This document shows, piece by piece, positions 8,837-16,188 of a DNA stretch of 46,397 bases. The translations under genes and the position numbers were made by a program. This DNA comes from a virus. The notes under the pieces are model-generated. The model was given only the letters and a program-made list of their open reading frames with translations. It did no database searches and had not been told where the DNA came from. Position 1 is the stretch's first letter; each line of letters opens with the position of its first letter. The DNA is taken from positions 1-46,397 of IMG/VR virus record IMGVR_UViG_3300021090_000040. One strand, 5' to 3'.

Positions 8837-9045
8837 TCCCATTCGAGATGAACGGGCTATTTTTGCTTTTGCTCGCAACGATCATCGCCTTATTGGCGTG
8901 GGCGCTTAAACGGCTGATATCCATCGATCGCACAACGGCGGAACTGAACGCTTGGACGGTTGGACACGAAAAGTCAGATGACAAGTTCCAAAAAAGGATC
9001 GACGAAAATCTAAGTCGGATTTGGATGAAACTCGACGATAAATGA
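8833..9045 (+). CDS. Holin/inner-membrane lysis protein candidate, 70 aa
   Basis: One strong hydrophobic segment spans residues 8-26 (GLFLLLLATIIALLAWALK), followed by a charged, helical cytoplasmic or periplasmic tail (DDKFQKRIDENLSRIW). A single-spanning protein of this size directly after a signal-less endolysin is typical of a holin or i-spanin. With the lipoprotein gene next to it, an i-spanin/o-spanin pair is an equally good reading. The start overlaps the previous stop as ATGA. Confidence 0.65.
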   Translation: MIPFEMNGLFLLLLATIIALLAWALKRLISIDRTTAELNAWTVGHEKSDDKFQKRIDENLSRIWMKLDDK

Positions 9046-9074
9046 AAAATCGGTTTTGGAAAGGAGTCATAATC

Positions 9075-9338
9075 ATGGTTGCAATCGTTAAGGCATTACT
9101 GATTTTCGGCTTACTGTTGCTGGGTGGATGCTCAGGTATCCTCTTGCGCGGCGCCGCGGACCCGAAGGATCTCACGCCGGAGCAAATCAAGGCGTACAAC
9201 GAAGTCGGCTCGAAGGTTTATAGTTGTCTCCAGATCGCAGGACCGCCGCCGTCCGGTGGAACCACGATCGTCGTGATGCCGAAGGACTCTCAGTCAGTGG
9301 TGCGGTTTCTGCCGAATTGCATGCTGCAGATGCCCTAA
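9075..9338 (+). CDS. Small lipoprotein, possible o-spanin, 87 aa
   Basis: ATG 9075 is preceded by GGAAAGGAG; an upstream in-frame ATG at 9042 lacks an RBS. The signal sequence VKALLIFGLLLLGGC ends in an LGGC lipobox with the modified Cys at about residue 19. The mature part is about 69 residues with two further Cys (YSCLQIAG, PNCMLQ) and a short PPPSGG linker. Last gene of the rightward late transcript before a palindrome. Role as outer-membrane spanin is inferred from lipobox, size and position. Confidence 0.65.
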   Translation: MVAIVKALLIFGLLLLGGCSGILLRGAADPKDLTPEQIKAYNEVGSKVYSCLQIAGPPPSGGTTIVVMPKDSQSVVRFLPNCMLQMP

Positions 9339-9362
9339 CTACTCGCTGAGGTTTTGCAGACG

Positions 9363-9384
9363 GCGCTTACGCCGGCGTAAGCGC
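9363..9384 (+). terminator. Perfect 22-bp palindrome between convergent genes
   Basis: GCGCTTACGCC is followed immediately by its reverse complement. Outside it, GTTTTGCAG on the left nearly mirrors CTGCAAAC on the right, so a larger stem could form. It lies in the gap (9339-9458) between the rightward late operon and the leftward lysogeny operon. No T-run follows on either strand, so bidirectional termination is likely but unproven; a protein-binding site is the alternative. Confidence 0.5.
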
Positions 9385-9458
9385 ACATGCCCCTGCAAAC
9401 AGGACATTCGCGTGCGTGGTTGTGGACGGGCTTTTTCTCACCAGTGTTACAGGGGAGG

Positions 9459-9707
9459 CTATTCACTTGTCACCTGCCATAGCCCGCCTCCCCATTTCGG
9501 CAGCCATAGCCCGCCTCCCACCTTCTTACAGGGGGCGATATCCTCGGGGTCCAGGCTGTCACCGTCCCGAGGATCGTTATAGTACGGGCGGCAAGGTTCT
9601 CCAGTCTCGGGATTACGGTATTCGCCATGAATCATCAGCAGGAATCCCAGTATCAGCCAAACTAAGACCGCGGCTAAAGGCGCGATCGACCGAAATTTCC
9701 TTATCAT
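9459..9707 (-). CDS. Single-pass membrane protein of lysogeny operon, 82 aa
   Basis: The start is set at the ATG ending at 9707, preceded by GAGAGGGAG on the minus strand. Residues 8-24 (IAPLAAVLVWLILGFLL) form one transmembrane helix. The rest is hydrophilic with two Cys and repeats a GGGLW motif near the C-terminus (KKVGGGLWLPKWGGGLW). Last gene of the repressor operon, so probably expressed in the lysogen. Superinfection exclusion is a common role for such proteins; here it is only a suggestion. Confidence 0.6.
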   Translation of the reverse strand: MIRKFRSIAPLAAVLVWLILGFLLMIHGEYRNPETGEPCRPYYNDPRDGDSLDPEDIAPCKKVGGGLWLPKWGGGLWQVTSE

Positions 9708-9735
9708 AACTCCCTCTCTCATGTGCCACTTTTTG

Positions 9736-9975
9736 TCACTTGTGACGTAATGCGCCGTTAGGTCTGCGCCCAAGCTGGTGTAAATTTTTACGGTTCTGCC
9801 ATTCGACGCGGCGGTCGATAGCCCTGGTTTCCAGCCATGCTCCAATCACTGCCAATTGATCCTCTATATTCAACCAAAGATTCACGTAACCGCTATCCGC
9901 CAGTCTCATTAAGCACGCAATCGCCGCGCCACGTCGCTCGTTGTCAACCTTCGTCATTTTTTTATCATTGTTCAT
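9736..9975 (-). CDS. Hypothetical protein in repressor operon, 79 aa
   Basis: The start ATGA overlaps the stop of the repressor gene, so the two are translationally coupled. The sequence is mostly helical (RGAAIACLMRLADSGYVNLW) with a basic C-terminus. No motif recognised. Co-expression with the repressor suggests a lysogen-expressed function. Confidence 0.6.
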   Translation of the reverse strand: MNNDKKMTKVDNERRGAAIACLMRLADSGYVNLWLNIEDQLAVIGAWLETRAIDRRVEWQNRKNLHQLGRRPNGALRHK

Positions 9976-10585
9976 TGGTTAACCTCTCGATCTCGGCCAT
10001 CAGTTGCTCCCCCTGTTTCTTCAGCTCGGCAATTTGATCCTGCAATTCGGGTGCCTTCGGTTGTGATGGCGTCGGGAGATTCGCCCACCAGAGTAAATCT
10101 TCGGCGATTGCGAATTGGCGGATAATCCGAAGAATGGCCCAGGCCGGGATAGTGTTTCGTCCCTTCTCCCAATTGTTGTAGGTCTGGTTACCGCTAAGAC
10201 CAAGAGTTTTGTAGAATGCGCTGTTTTTACCCTGCGGCACCCTTGCCCTGACTTTTAAAAGCCACTTCTCGAACTCCGCGTTCTCAGGCTCATCCTTGCC
10301 CTCTAAATCGCTCATTCGTCCAGCATCCGCAGCTACGGTAATGGCCTTTCGGGCGGCGGCTAGTCTCGCCGGATTGTAGAAAGCCGGCTCTTCGTCATGG
10401 TCCCACCATTTCCGCCTGACATCGTAGGCTTTACAAATTGTGCGCTGTGCGAGAATCGGTATTTTCCTGATCCCGTTCTCCCAATGGCGAACGGCGCTTT
10501 CCGTGACTCCACATAACTTCGCAATGTCGAGGCACGTTAATTTTTGTTCTGTCCGTATTCTCCGCAGTTTAGATGCTTGATCCAT
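9965..10585 (-). CDS. CI-like repressor with two HTH domains, 206 aa
   Basis: The first XRE-type helix-turn-helix spans about residues 4-55 (LTCLDIAKLCGVTESAVRHW). A second HTH-like domain spans about 115-165 (GLSGNQTYNNWEKGRNTIP). The C-terminus (about 175-206) is a charged coiled coil probably used for dimerisation. There is no RecA-cleavable LexA/S24 peptidase domain, so induction would differ from lambda CI. It is transcribed leftward, opposite the early operon, with twin operators just upstream. A -10-like TACTAA lies only about 10 bases from the start and no RBS is visible, so the message may be leaderless. Confidence 0.85.
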   Translation of the reverse strand: MDQASKLRRIRTEQKLTCLDIAKLCGVTESAVRHWENGIRKIPILAQRTICKAYDVRRKWWDHDEEPAFYNPARLAAARKAITVAADAGRMSDLEGKDEPENAEFEKWLLKVRARVPQGKNSAFYKTLGLSGNQTYNNWEKGRNTIPAWAILRIIRQFAIAEDLLWWANLPTPSQPKAPELQDQIAELKKQGEQLMAEIERLTNEQ

Positions 10586-10593
10586 ATCGATTT

Positions 10594-10639
10594 TAGTACA
10601 GCGTACTGAAGACCACTTGACACGCGGTACACTGTACTA
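10594..10639. promoter_or_regulatory. Twin operators of the repressor
   Basis: AGTAC-AGC-GTACT (10595-10607) and an inverted relative, GGTAC-ACT-GTACTA (10626-10639), share TAGTACAG(C/T)GTAC when the second is read on the minus strand. Their centres are about 31 bases apart, three helical turns. The second lies within the rightward promoter and the first overlaps the likely leftward promoter. This is the expected arrangement for a CI-type switch. Confidence 0.75.
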
Positions 10640-10645
10640 TACAAC
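10617..10645 (+). promoter_or_regulatory. Rightward early promoter
   Basis: A perfect TTGACA -35 box (10617-10622) is followed by TATACA (10638-10643, spacer 15) or TACAAC (10640-10645, spacer 17). Operator 2 lies between the boxes, so bound repressor would block polymerase. It drives the early operon from 10672. Confidence 0.65.
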
Positions 10646-10671
10646 CCCCATTCAGGAGAGCAAAATTACGC

Positions 10672-10926
10672 ATGACAACGCACGAAGAGCTTATGAACTC
10701 AGCCCGGTCCATTGTCAAGTACAAACCTCTACCAAAGAGACGTTTTTGCAGGTTTTGCCGTAAGAGCTTCAAGCCGATTAATCCCTGGCACATCTACGAT
10801 ACGACCTCTTGCCGCGTGTTGGATTTTCAGGCCAGACGGCTCGTGGACCGGCTTGAGGCTCTGAAATCCAGTCAAGAAGGAAACGGCTCTACAAAAAAAC
10901 GGAGCTCAAATCAACGGAGAAGGTAG
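10672..10926 (+). CDS. First early protein, Cys-rich basic, 84 aa
   Basis: First gene after the early promoter, the place where Cro sits in lambda, but no HTH is visible. Residues 24-50 contain FCRFCRKSF, then His and Cys (PWHIYDTTSC), a possible single zinc site. The C-terminus is very basic (TKKRSSNQRRR). A nucleic-acid-binding regulator is plausible. The RBS GGAGAG is somewhat distant from ATG 10672; the in-frame ATG at 10693 is an alternative start. Confidence 0.6.
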   Translation: MTTHEELMNSARSIVKYKPLPKRRFCRFCRKSFKPINPWHIYDTTSCRVLDFQARRLVDRLEALKSSQEGNGSTKKRSSNQRRR

Positions 10927-11091
10927 ATGAAAATTATGAATCTCGAAGAGAGAATGATACCCGAACCGAATAGCGGCTGCTGGCTGTGGCTCGGTGCGGT
11001 CAATGATCGCGGCTACGGCCAGGTCAGACAAAACCAGATCACACTTTATGCGCATCGACTCTGCGGGTGTTGGCCAAGGCGATGCGGGTGA
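10927..11091 (+). pseudogene. Truncated HNH endonuclease remnant, 54 aa
   Basis: A short frame after AGAAGG encodes PNSGCWLWLGAVNDRGYG and then TLYAHRL. This is the start of the common phage HNH family (CWLWxGxxxxxGYGxxxx...AHR). The protein then loses the pattern and ends, without the HNH catalytic part. It is the decayed remnant of a homing endonuclease, and the next gene begins within five bases. Confidence 0.65.
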
Positions 11092-11095
11092 AGCC

Positions 11096-11278
11096 ATGAA
11101 CGACGAATCAATATGGAAAGCCGCAAGGGCAATGCAGGAAGCGGCAGCTAAGGCAGAACGAGCGGCGGATCGCATAGAGCAGGCCGCGCAAAGGATAGCC
11201 TTCCTCCTAGAAGACGGGTACGGCGGCAATGGATTAAGGCTGCTCGAAGCGCTGGAAAAGATCGAGGTGAAGTCATGA
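11096..11278 (+). CDS. Small coiled-coil early protein, 60 aa
   Basis: ATG 11096 is chosen because it directly follows the HNH remnant and has GGTGAA upstream. The sequence is almost entirely an Ala/Glu-rich amphipathic helix (AMQEAAAKAERAADRIEQAA). The end overlaps the next start (ATGA). Function unknown. Confidence 0.55.
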   Translation: MNDESIWKAARAMQEAAAKAERAADRIEQAAQRIAFLLEDGYGGNGLRLLEALEKIEVKS

Positions 11279-11553
11279 GCACGAAACGCACAGGGGCAGG
11301 GACGTGGGAATCGGATGGAACGTCTGTTTGGACGGAATCCAATTCTTTGATTGCTACGCCGGGTCATTCGATACCTAATGAAGAAAGAAAACAAAACTCC
11401 CGCTTTATCGTCCTCGCTGACCACCACTTCGAGGCGATGAGGGAAACACTGGAAGCCCTTGTTGATTGGAACAACAAAAGGTCCATCGATCAATCGTGGT
11501 GGGATTCGGCGGCAAATATCCTCAAAGCAATTAAAGCCGAGGAAAACAAATGA
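11275..11553 (+). CDS. Hypothetical early protein, 92 aa
   Basis: It overlaps its neighbours on both sides by 4 bases (ATGA). The N-terminal third is Ser/Thr-rich and probably flexible; the C-terminal part (RFIVLADHHFEAMRETLEAL) is helical with two Trp pairs. No family recognised. The overlapping chain supports a real gene. Confidence 0.6.
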   Translation: MSTKRTGAGTWESDGTSVWTESNSLIATPGHSIPNEERKQNSRFIVLADHHFEAMRETLEALVDWNNKRSIDQSWWDSAANILKAIKAEENK

Positions 11554-11639
11554 ACCAATATACACCCTACAAGCTGATGGAACGCCATCGCGCCCGCGCC
11601 GTTCTCGCCGCTATCGAAGCCGAAAGGACCAAGCTATGA
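11550..11639 (+). CDS. Very small early protein, 29 aa
   Basis: ATGA overlaps the previous stop, and its own stop overlaps the next start. It encodes a basic helix (MERHRARAVLAAIEAERTKL). Its support is positional: it fills the overlap chain without a gap. Function unknown. Confidence 0.4.
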   Translation: MNQYTPYKLMERHRARAVLAAIEAERTKL

Positions 11640-11743
11640 AGTCAATATTTAAGCTTATCCTATCCAAGTTTCGCCGGCGCCGCCGCGTGGCAGATCTCAC
11701 GCCGTTTCAAAAAATCATTTACTTGAGCGTCAAGAGGGTGTGA
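11636..11743 (+). CDS. Small basic protein, 35 aa
   Basis: ATG 11636 overlaps the preceding stop. The protein has a short hydrophobic/basic start (MKSIFKLILSKFRRRRR) that could bind membrane or nucleic acid, followed by TPFQKIIYLSVKRV. Function unknown. Confidence 0.4.
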   Translation: MKSIFKLILSKFRRRRRVADLTPFQKIIYLSVKRV

Positions 11744-11763
11744 TCGATAGAAAAGAGGGAGAC

Positions 11764-11976
11764 ATGAAGAAGCCGAGGCAAGCCGAACGCCAAAGAACCG
11801 TCGCCATCAAGAAAAAACTGACTGGGATAATGAACCAGCTAGAATCTCTACGCCGGGACTGCGATGAGATAATCAGTCTGCCGTCAATCTCGAAGGCGGA
11901 GCGAAGAACTTGGCAAGCAATCATCAATCGAATCGGGTCAGTGATGTACGCCGTACAGGATTGTTTTGTGCCGTGA
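11764..11976 (+). CDS. Hypothetical helical early protein, 70 aa
   Basis: AAAGAGGGAGAC directly precedes ATG 11764. The protein is helical and basic at the N-terminus (KKPRQAERQRTVAIKKK), with a coiled-coil middle (IMNQLESLRRDCDEI). No known motif. The next gene starts five bases after its stop. Confidence 0.55.
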   Translation: MKKPRQAERQRTVAIKKKLTGIMNQLESLRRDCDEIISLPSISKAERRTWQAIINRIGSVMYAVQDCFVP

Positions 11977-11981
11977 GACCA

Positions 11982-12767
11982 ATGAAGCCGCTCGCAATAG
12001 AGTTATTCGCCGGCTTGTTTGGCTGGGGCGAGGGATTGATTGCTGAGGGGTACAAAACTATCGGGTTTGACATCATCGACATGTTCGCGGAACTCAGGAT
12101 GGAGCGCAGGCCAGAATTCAACCTTGTTTTGCAGGACGTGACCACGCTACACGGTTCGCGATTTAAAGACGCCGCAATCATCGTCGCCTCTCCACCATGT
12201 CAAGCTTACTCATACAGGGCTATGCCATGGAAGAGAGCGAAGGCGCTACCACCACCCGACAACACATTATTCGAGGCATGCTTTAGGATTCAGCGCGAGG
12301 CAAGTGAGGCTGCGGGTCATCGCATTCCGATGATCGTGGAGAACGTCCGCGGTGCGCAGAAGTGGGTCGGGCGCGCGAAGTGGCGCTACGGAAGCTACTA
12401 CCTCTGGGGCGACGTGCCGGCGCTGATGCCGATGACTCAGCAAATCAAAGGCGCCTGGAATAACACGACGCACGGGAAGTGCCGACGGATAGAGAGGATC
12501 AAGAGTAATGAGCGAGTCAAGATCGCGGGGCAGAATTGGAGTCGCTACAAAAAGACCGGCGAAGTTTCGCCGCATTGGAATATGCAAGGAATTAAAAATA
12601 CTGGCGGCAGTTGGTTCCCCGTGTCTCACAACGGAGACGTCGTTAAGCAGGTCAACGATCCGAGAGACTCACAAGGGAAAAGCCGCTCCGCCCGCAAGCG
12701 CGCCTCGGCGGAGATCGCGAAGATTCCGTTTCCCTTGGCGAATTGGATCGCTAGGTGTTTCTATTAG
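11982..12767 (+). CDS. DNA cytosine-5 methyltransferase-like protein, 261 aa
   Basis: ELFAGLFGWGEG (residues 6-17) is the AdoMet-binding motif I. ASPPCQAYSY (about 67-76) is motif IV with the catalytic Cys. IVENVRG (about 120-126) is motif VI with the ENV triplet. SGWG-like spacing is normal, but at 261 residues it is much shorter than typical C5 enzymes (over 320), so the target-recognition part is reduced. Probably modifies phage DNA against host restriction; target unknown. The start is the ATG after the upstream gene's stop, before MKPLAIELFAG. Confidence 0.8.
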   Translation: MKPLAIELFAGLFGWGEGLIAEGYKTIGFDIIDMFAELRMERRPEFNLVLQDVTTLHGSRFKDAAIIVASPPCQAYSYRAMPWKRAKALPPPDNTLFEACFRIQREASEAAGHRIPMIVENVRGAQKWVGRAKWRYGSYYLWGDVPALMPMTQQIKGAWNNTTHGKCRRIERIKSNERVKIAGQNWSRYKKTGEVSPHWNMQGIKNTGGSWFPVSHNGDVVKQVNDPRDSQGKSRSARKRASAEIAKIPFPLANWIARCFY

Positions 12768-12869
12768 TTGCTACAAAGATTACACGGTTCTGGCTCGCGA
12801 GTTTATTCGCGAGGCAAGGATCGCCGAATTTCGCGGCTCGTTCTTGGATGCCGCAAAGGAGATTCGACC

Positions 12870-13097
12870 ATGAAACCAAGACAAGTCATCTGGGAAGCCC
12901 TAGTAGAACGATCGATCAAACATCGGTCGGCGAGAATCCGCCAGCGCATGGAGTGGCTCTGCGCATTAATCATGTTGATTGGGGGGCTGGCGTTGCTCGG
13001 CGCGAAAATCTACCAGAGCTTCGCGCGCGGCAACCCGGCGTTTGTCGCGGTTTATGATGAGGTAGGGCGGATGGTTAGCGGGGAAGGGAGAAAATGA
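12870..13097 (+). CDS. Small membrane protein, 75 aa
   Basis: AAAGGAG lies 8-9 bases before ATG 12870. A basic N-terminal region (residues 1-27) is followed by one transmembrane helix at about 28-48 (EWLCALIMLIGGLALLGAKI), then a short hydrophilic tail. Positive-inside charge suggests the N-terminus is cytosolic. The stop overlaps the next start. Unknown role. Confidence 0.65.
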   Translation: MKPRQVIWEALVERSIKHRSARIRQRMEWLCALIMLIGGLALLGAKIYQSFARGNPAFVAVYDEVGRMVSGEGRK

Positions 13098-13474
13098 CAG
13101 ACATGACCCCACAACAACAAGCGGAAGAGCTGTTGCCGTGTAGCGCAGGATGTAGAAAGTCTTTAATTGATCCATTGCACTATGCTTTTTGTCAAGCTAA
13201 TAACCGTCCCGCCGTCGCCGCCGCATTGGCGCAGCGGGACACCGAGATCGCAATAATAAAGCAAGAACAGCGTAATTTGGATTTGCTATTCGTGGAAGTT
13301 GTCGCCAAATACGAAACTCTCCGCGCCGTCAACGAATCCCTGCACGCTGAGCGCGCAATGGAAAGAGATATAGCGCTGCTTTACATACAGCTACCGTTTA
13401 GGATTGCGCAAACCGTCGAAGAGGCCATTCGTACTGCCGAGCAGAAAGAGCAAGAGGAAGAGAATCAGCGATGA
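13094..13474 (+). CDS. Hypothetical early coiled-coil protein, 126 aa
   Basis: ATGA overlaps the previous gene. The N-terminus contains LLPCSAGCRKSL, a Cys pair, followed by a long helix (residues 45-126) ending in an acidic EQKEQEEEN tail. Similar leader-plus-coil proteins are common in phage early regions, where their function is unknown. Confidence 0.6.
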   Translation: MTDMTPQQQAEELLPCSAGCRKSLIDPLHYAFCQANNRPAVAAALAQRDTEIAIIKQEQRNLDLLFVEVVAKYETLRAVNESLHAERAMERDIALLYIQLPFRIAQTVEEAIRTAEQKEQEEENQR

Positions 13475-13737
13475 AAATTTCATATAAAAACTTCTTGGCC
13501 CAGCTCACCGGCGCGCGCCTATGCGACGAACATCGATGGGTAGGACTCAATCAGGAGCGGGCGCTTTGGGAAATTTTCGCGTTTGATGACGACGGCGCTT
13601 ACTACTTAAATCCTCAACAGCGGAATGTATTTCGCGCCGTCGACTTTCTCGACCGCAAGCTTAGCGAACTCGATTGGGGCGCGGAGGTAAAGGACGATCC
13701 TAATTATCACGAGCCGAAAAGTTTTGTGATCCAATGA
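13471..13737 (+). CDS. Hypothetical early protein, 88 aa
   Basis: ATGA overlap at both ends. Aromatic-rich, mixed alpha/beta sequence (ERALWEIFAFDDDGAYYLN). No Cys cluster or catalytic pattern and no recognised family. Confidence 0.55.
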   Translation: MKISYKNFLAQLTGARLCDEHRWVGLNQERALWEIFAFDDDGAYYLNPQQRNVFRAVDFLDRKLSELDWGAEVKDDPNYHEPKSFVIQ

Positions 13738-14009
13738 TCGGAAATAAACGAAAATCTTTGGGCGTTATCAAATGGCCCAAAATTGAAGTTAGTAGCTTCA
13801 ACGGTCATTCGGGCCTAACCGTACTCAAGATATTCAACGGAGACAAAATCGTCAAGGTTGAATGCAACTCGTACTATCTGGCGCGACAGCTCACTGACAG
13901 CGCACGAGTGATCGCTAAGTATCATCGCGAATATACTCAACTAGAGCGGCAAACTTATTTGAACCTGAAAAAATACACGGGCTACGTACCCGAGGATGGT
14001 GAAGAATGA
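13734..14009 (+). CDS. Hypothetical early protein, 91 aa
   Basis: ATGA overlap with both neighbours. The first half looks beta-rich (GLTVLKIFNGDKIVKVECNS) and the second half is helical with several Tyr and Arg. No recognised motif. Confidence 0.55.
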   Translation: MIGNKRKSLGVIKWPKIEVSSFNGHSGLTVLKIFNGDKIVKVECNSYYLARQLTDSARVIAKYHREYTQLERQTYLNLKKYTGYVPEDGEE

Positions 14010-14401
14010 GCATCGATTGGATCGACAAAGAAAAGCAATGTTGGGATGACGGCATCAATCGCGCGCTAACTCAGGATCAACACGTCGTAGTTAATGCTCG
14101 CTACCCAGGCGCAACTTTGGAGTATTGTTGCCAATGCGGTGAGGCAACGGGACGGGCGGGGCGTGGTGACGACAGCCTGTTTACTGAGGATTTGGGGCCG
14201 TTCTGTCTTGTCTGCTGGGAAGACATTTGCGGTCTATGCGGCAAACCTGGAGCGGATAAATACGCGCATCCCATCCATTGGCCCGGCGAGCAAGTGCCAG
14301 ATGGTCCGCTGGTTCATGCCGCGTGCGAGAATGAAGAATGTCGCCGCGCGCACTCATTGCTGAGCGATAAGCAACAGGCGGATTTTTTGAGGTGGATATG
14401 A
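14006..14401 (+). CDS. Multi-zinc-finger protein, 131 aa
   Basis: Three Cys clusters are visible: CCQCG (residues 41-45), CLVCWEDICGLCG (about 69-81), and HAACENEECRRAH near 105. The spacing suggests two or three zinc sites resembling a treble-clef or LIM-like fold. ATGA overlap at both ends. Likely a nucleic-acid- or protein-binding early regulator. Confidence 0.65.
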   Translation: MSIDWIDKEKQCWDDGINRALTQDQHVVVNARYPGATLEYCCQCGEATGRAGRGDDSLFTEDLGPFCLVCWEDICGLCGKPGADKYAHPIHWPGEQVPDGPLVHAACENEECRRAHSLLSDKQQADFLRWI

Positions 14402-14637
14402 ACATGAACAAAAAAGCTCGGGCTCTAGTCGTCGAGCAGTTCGTTGAACGCAGGCGCTCCATCGCCGAAGTCGCGGAGATTTACGGCAAGAGCGGGGAAC
14501 AGATCGAGCAAATAATCCGCGAAAGCCTGATCGTCAAAGTGCTCGACGATCATATTGCTGGGCGAGGCAATGAAGCCGTTGAGGATGCAAGTATTCGCGA
14601 ATTAATGACGCATTTGGATACCACTGCGAACAAATGA
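14398..14637 (+). CDS. Small HTH-like protein, 79 aa
   Basis: The start ATG 14398 overlaps the previous stop. Residues 5-48 (ALVVEQFVERRRSIAEVAEI, then YGKSGEQIEQIIRE) look like a resolvase/sigma-type helix-turn-helix. The remainder is acidic. A DNA-binding early regulator is likely; target unknown. Confidence 0.6.
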   Translation: MNMNKKARALVVEQFVERRRSIAEVAEIYGKSGEQIEQIIRESLIVKVLDDHIAGRGNEAVEDASIRELMTHLDTTANK

Positions 14638-14819
14638 GCAACCCAGTCATCAGCTTTGGCGGCCTCGATATGCGCACGGCGGAGGAAAAGCGGCTCGACG
14701 CGATCTTTGAAGATCACTGCGATGGCCATCCGTTCGGCGCCGTCGGCATCGATGACTATGAAGAGTGTCCGTTTTGTGTCGAGGCGCGGGAATTGGGCAA
14801 GGATGTCAACGGAGGTTAG
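14634..14819 (+). CDS. Hypothetical protein with CxxC, 61 aa
   Basis: ATGA overlap with the HTH gene. Acidic N-terminal helix, then YEECPFCVEAREL, a single Cys-x2-Cys. Family unknown; possibly a metal-binding dimer. Confidence 0.5.
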   Translation: MSNPVISFGGLDMRTAEEKRLDAIFEDHCDGHPFGAVGIDDYEECPFCVEARELGKDVNGG

Positions 14820-14823
14820 ATCG

Positions 14824-15144
14824 ATGACCCCAACCTGCCCCGGCACAAGAAACGCGAACACCGGTTCTGCGTCGCACAAGCCACACCGGCTATGTCAGCT
14901 GTGCAGGGAGATTTCGTTGTCGTCGAGGACAAGCGGATCGTGGGTTTGTTGTCTGTGTCTGAATCTGCAGCATTACCGGAGTGCAGCAGAGGTGAAGCTG
15001 ATCAAGCTCGAGCCGCATTCTTACATCCAGAAATGGCACTGCTCCGCGTGTTTTAAAGAGGCGGAGTGCGCGCGGAAGAGGATGTTGTTTCGTCAACACT
15101 ACGAGAGGGGACGGAAGCAGGATCTAATCAACGACAGGAGATGA
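14824..15144 (+). CDS. Zinc-ribbon-like protein, 106 aa
   Basis: CGGAGG precedes ATG 14824. Cys pairs occur at RLCQLCREI, WVCCLCLNL and WHCSACFKEAEC, enough for two zinc sites. The C-terminus is strongly basic (ARKRMLFRQHYERGRKQD). The basic, zinc-ribbon design suggests nucleic-acid binding. A 12-base gap precedes the next gene. Confidence 0.65.
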   Translation: MTPTCPGTRNANTGSASHKPHRLCQLCREISLSSRTSGSWVCCLCLNLQHYRSAAEVKLIKLEPHSYIQKWHCSACFKEAECARKRMLFRQHYERGRKQDLINDRR

Positions 15145-15156
15145 AAAGGAGAAATC

Positions 15157-16188
15157 ATGTCAGACGAGAAGGAAACAGAAGTCGAAGTCTTGAGCAGTAA
15201 CGCCGTTGAGTCAATGACAAGGGGTGAGATTGGAACTCAGATAGAAACCGCGCACCGTTTCCCGCGCTCGATGGAGAGGTTTAAGAAACACGGCATCGAA
15301 ATGGCTACCATCGATGACGAGACAGCGGCGAGTTGCCTCTATCGCCGGCCAGTGGGCAAAGACGAAACAGGGCAAATGAAATTCGCCGAGGGCATGTCGA
15401 TCCGCATGGCCGAGATTGTCGGCGCGGCTTACGGCAACCTGCGGGTGTACGCTACGCTCATGGAGCAGACCGAGCGCCAGGTGGTAGCGCGGGGCATGGC
15501 GATGGACCTTGAGAGCAATTTCGCCAGCTCAAGCGAGGTGGTGGAATCTACCGTCGACGCCAAGGGGCGCCCGTACAGTGAGCGCATGCGCGCTGTAGTG
15601 GCTAAGGCGGCACTTGCCAAGGCGCGGCGCGATGCGACGTTTCAAGTGGTTCCCAAGGCCCTCGCCAGGCCGATTGAGCTTGCGGTGCGGAAACTCCTAC
15701 TCGGCGGAACCAAGAGCATGGAAAAGCGTCGGGCGGGAGTACTGGGATGGATCGGCACGCTCAAGGATGCCTCGCATCCGAGCGGGTTATTCGATCCGAG
15801 GCGAGTGTGGCGCGCGTTAGGAATCGAAGGCGAAAGCGATTTGGGCCTTGATCATATTGAAACGTTGACGGGTATCCGCACGGCCATCAAAGATGGTGAG
15901 ACTACGATCAATGAGGCGTTTCCCGAAGCCGAGCGGTATACGGCGGCTACTGCCAAAGCACCGACGGCGGCCGGCGCCAGTCCTGACGGCATGAGCTACA
16001 AGGCGCAGCTTGAGGCCGTGCTCCTCCAAGCGGCCGGCAATTCGGCGGGTGCGAAGGCGTATCTCAAGGAACTGACGGGCAAGGTTTTTATGACGAATGT
16101 CAGCGAAGCCGAGGCGGAGAAGGCACTTAATATATTCGCGGCGAAACAGGCGGCTGGTCAGGAAGCGGCGAAAGAAGCGGTGGCATAA
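15157..16188 (+). CDS. Conserved phage early protein, possible recombination factor, 343 aa
   Basis: AAAGGAG precedes ATG 15157. Motifs HRFPRSMERF (near residue 30), MSIRMAEIVGAAYGNLRV (near 78) and KARRDATFQVVPKALARP (near 155) match a family I recall from many phages, encoded next to the partner that also follows here. Position in the early operon suggests DNA recombination or single-strand annealing, but I know of no proof for this family. The C-terminal 80 residues are Ala-rich and probably flexible. Its stop overlaps the next start. Confidence 0.65.
   Translation: MSDEKETEVEVLSSNAVESMTRGEIGTQIETAHRFPRSMERFKKHGIEMATIDDETAASCLYRRPVGKDETGQMKFAEGMSIRMAEIVGAAYGNLRVYATLMEQTERQVVARGMAMDLESNFASSSEVVESTVDAKGRPYSERMRAVVAKAALAKARRDATFQVVPKALARPIELAVRKLLLGGTKSMEKRRAGVLGWIGTLKDASHPSGLFDPRRVWRALGIEGESDLGLDHIETLTGIRTAIKDGETTINEAFPEAERYTAATAKAPTAAGASPDGMSYKAQLEAVLLQAAGNSAGAKAYLKELTGKVFMTNVSEAEAEKALNIFAAKQAAGQEAAKEAVA

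Noticed and set aside
12768-12873. Frame encoding a helical peptide with VLAREFIREARIAEF
   Set aside because: The sequence looks protein-like, but no ATG, GTG or TTG start is available after the methyltransferase stop; may be a remnant.
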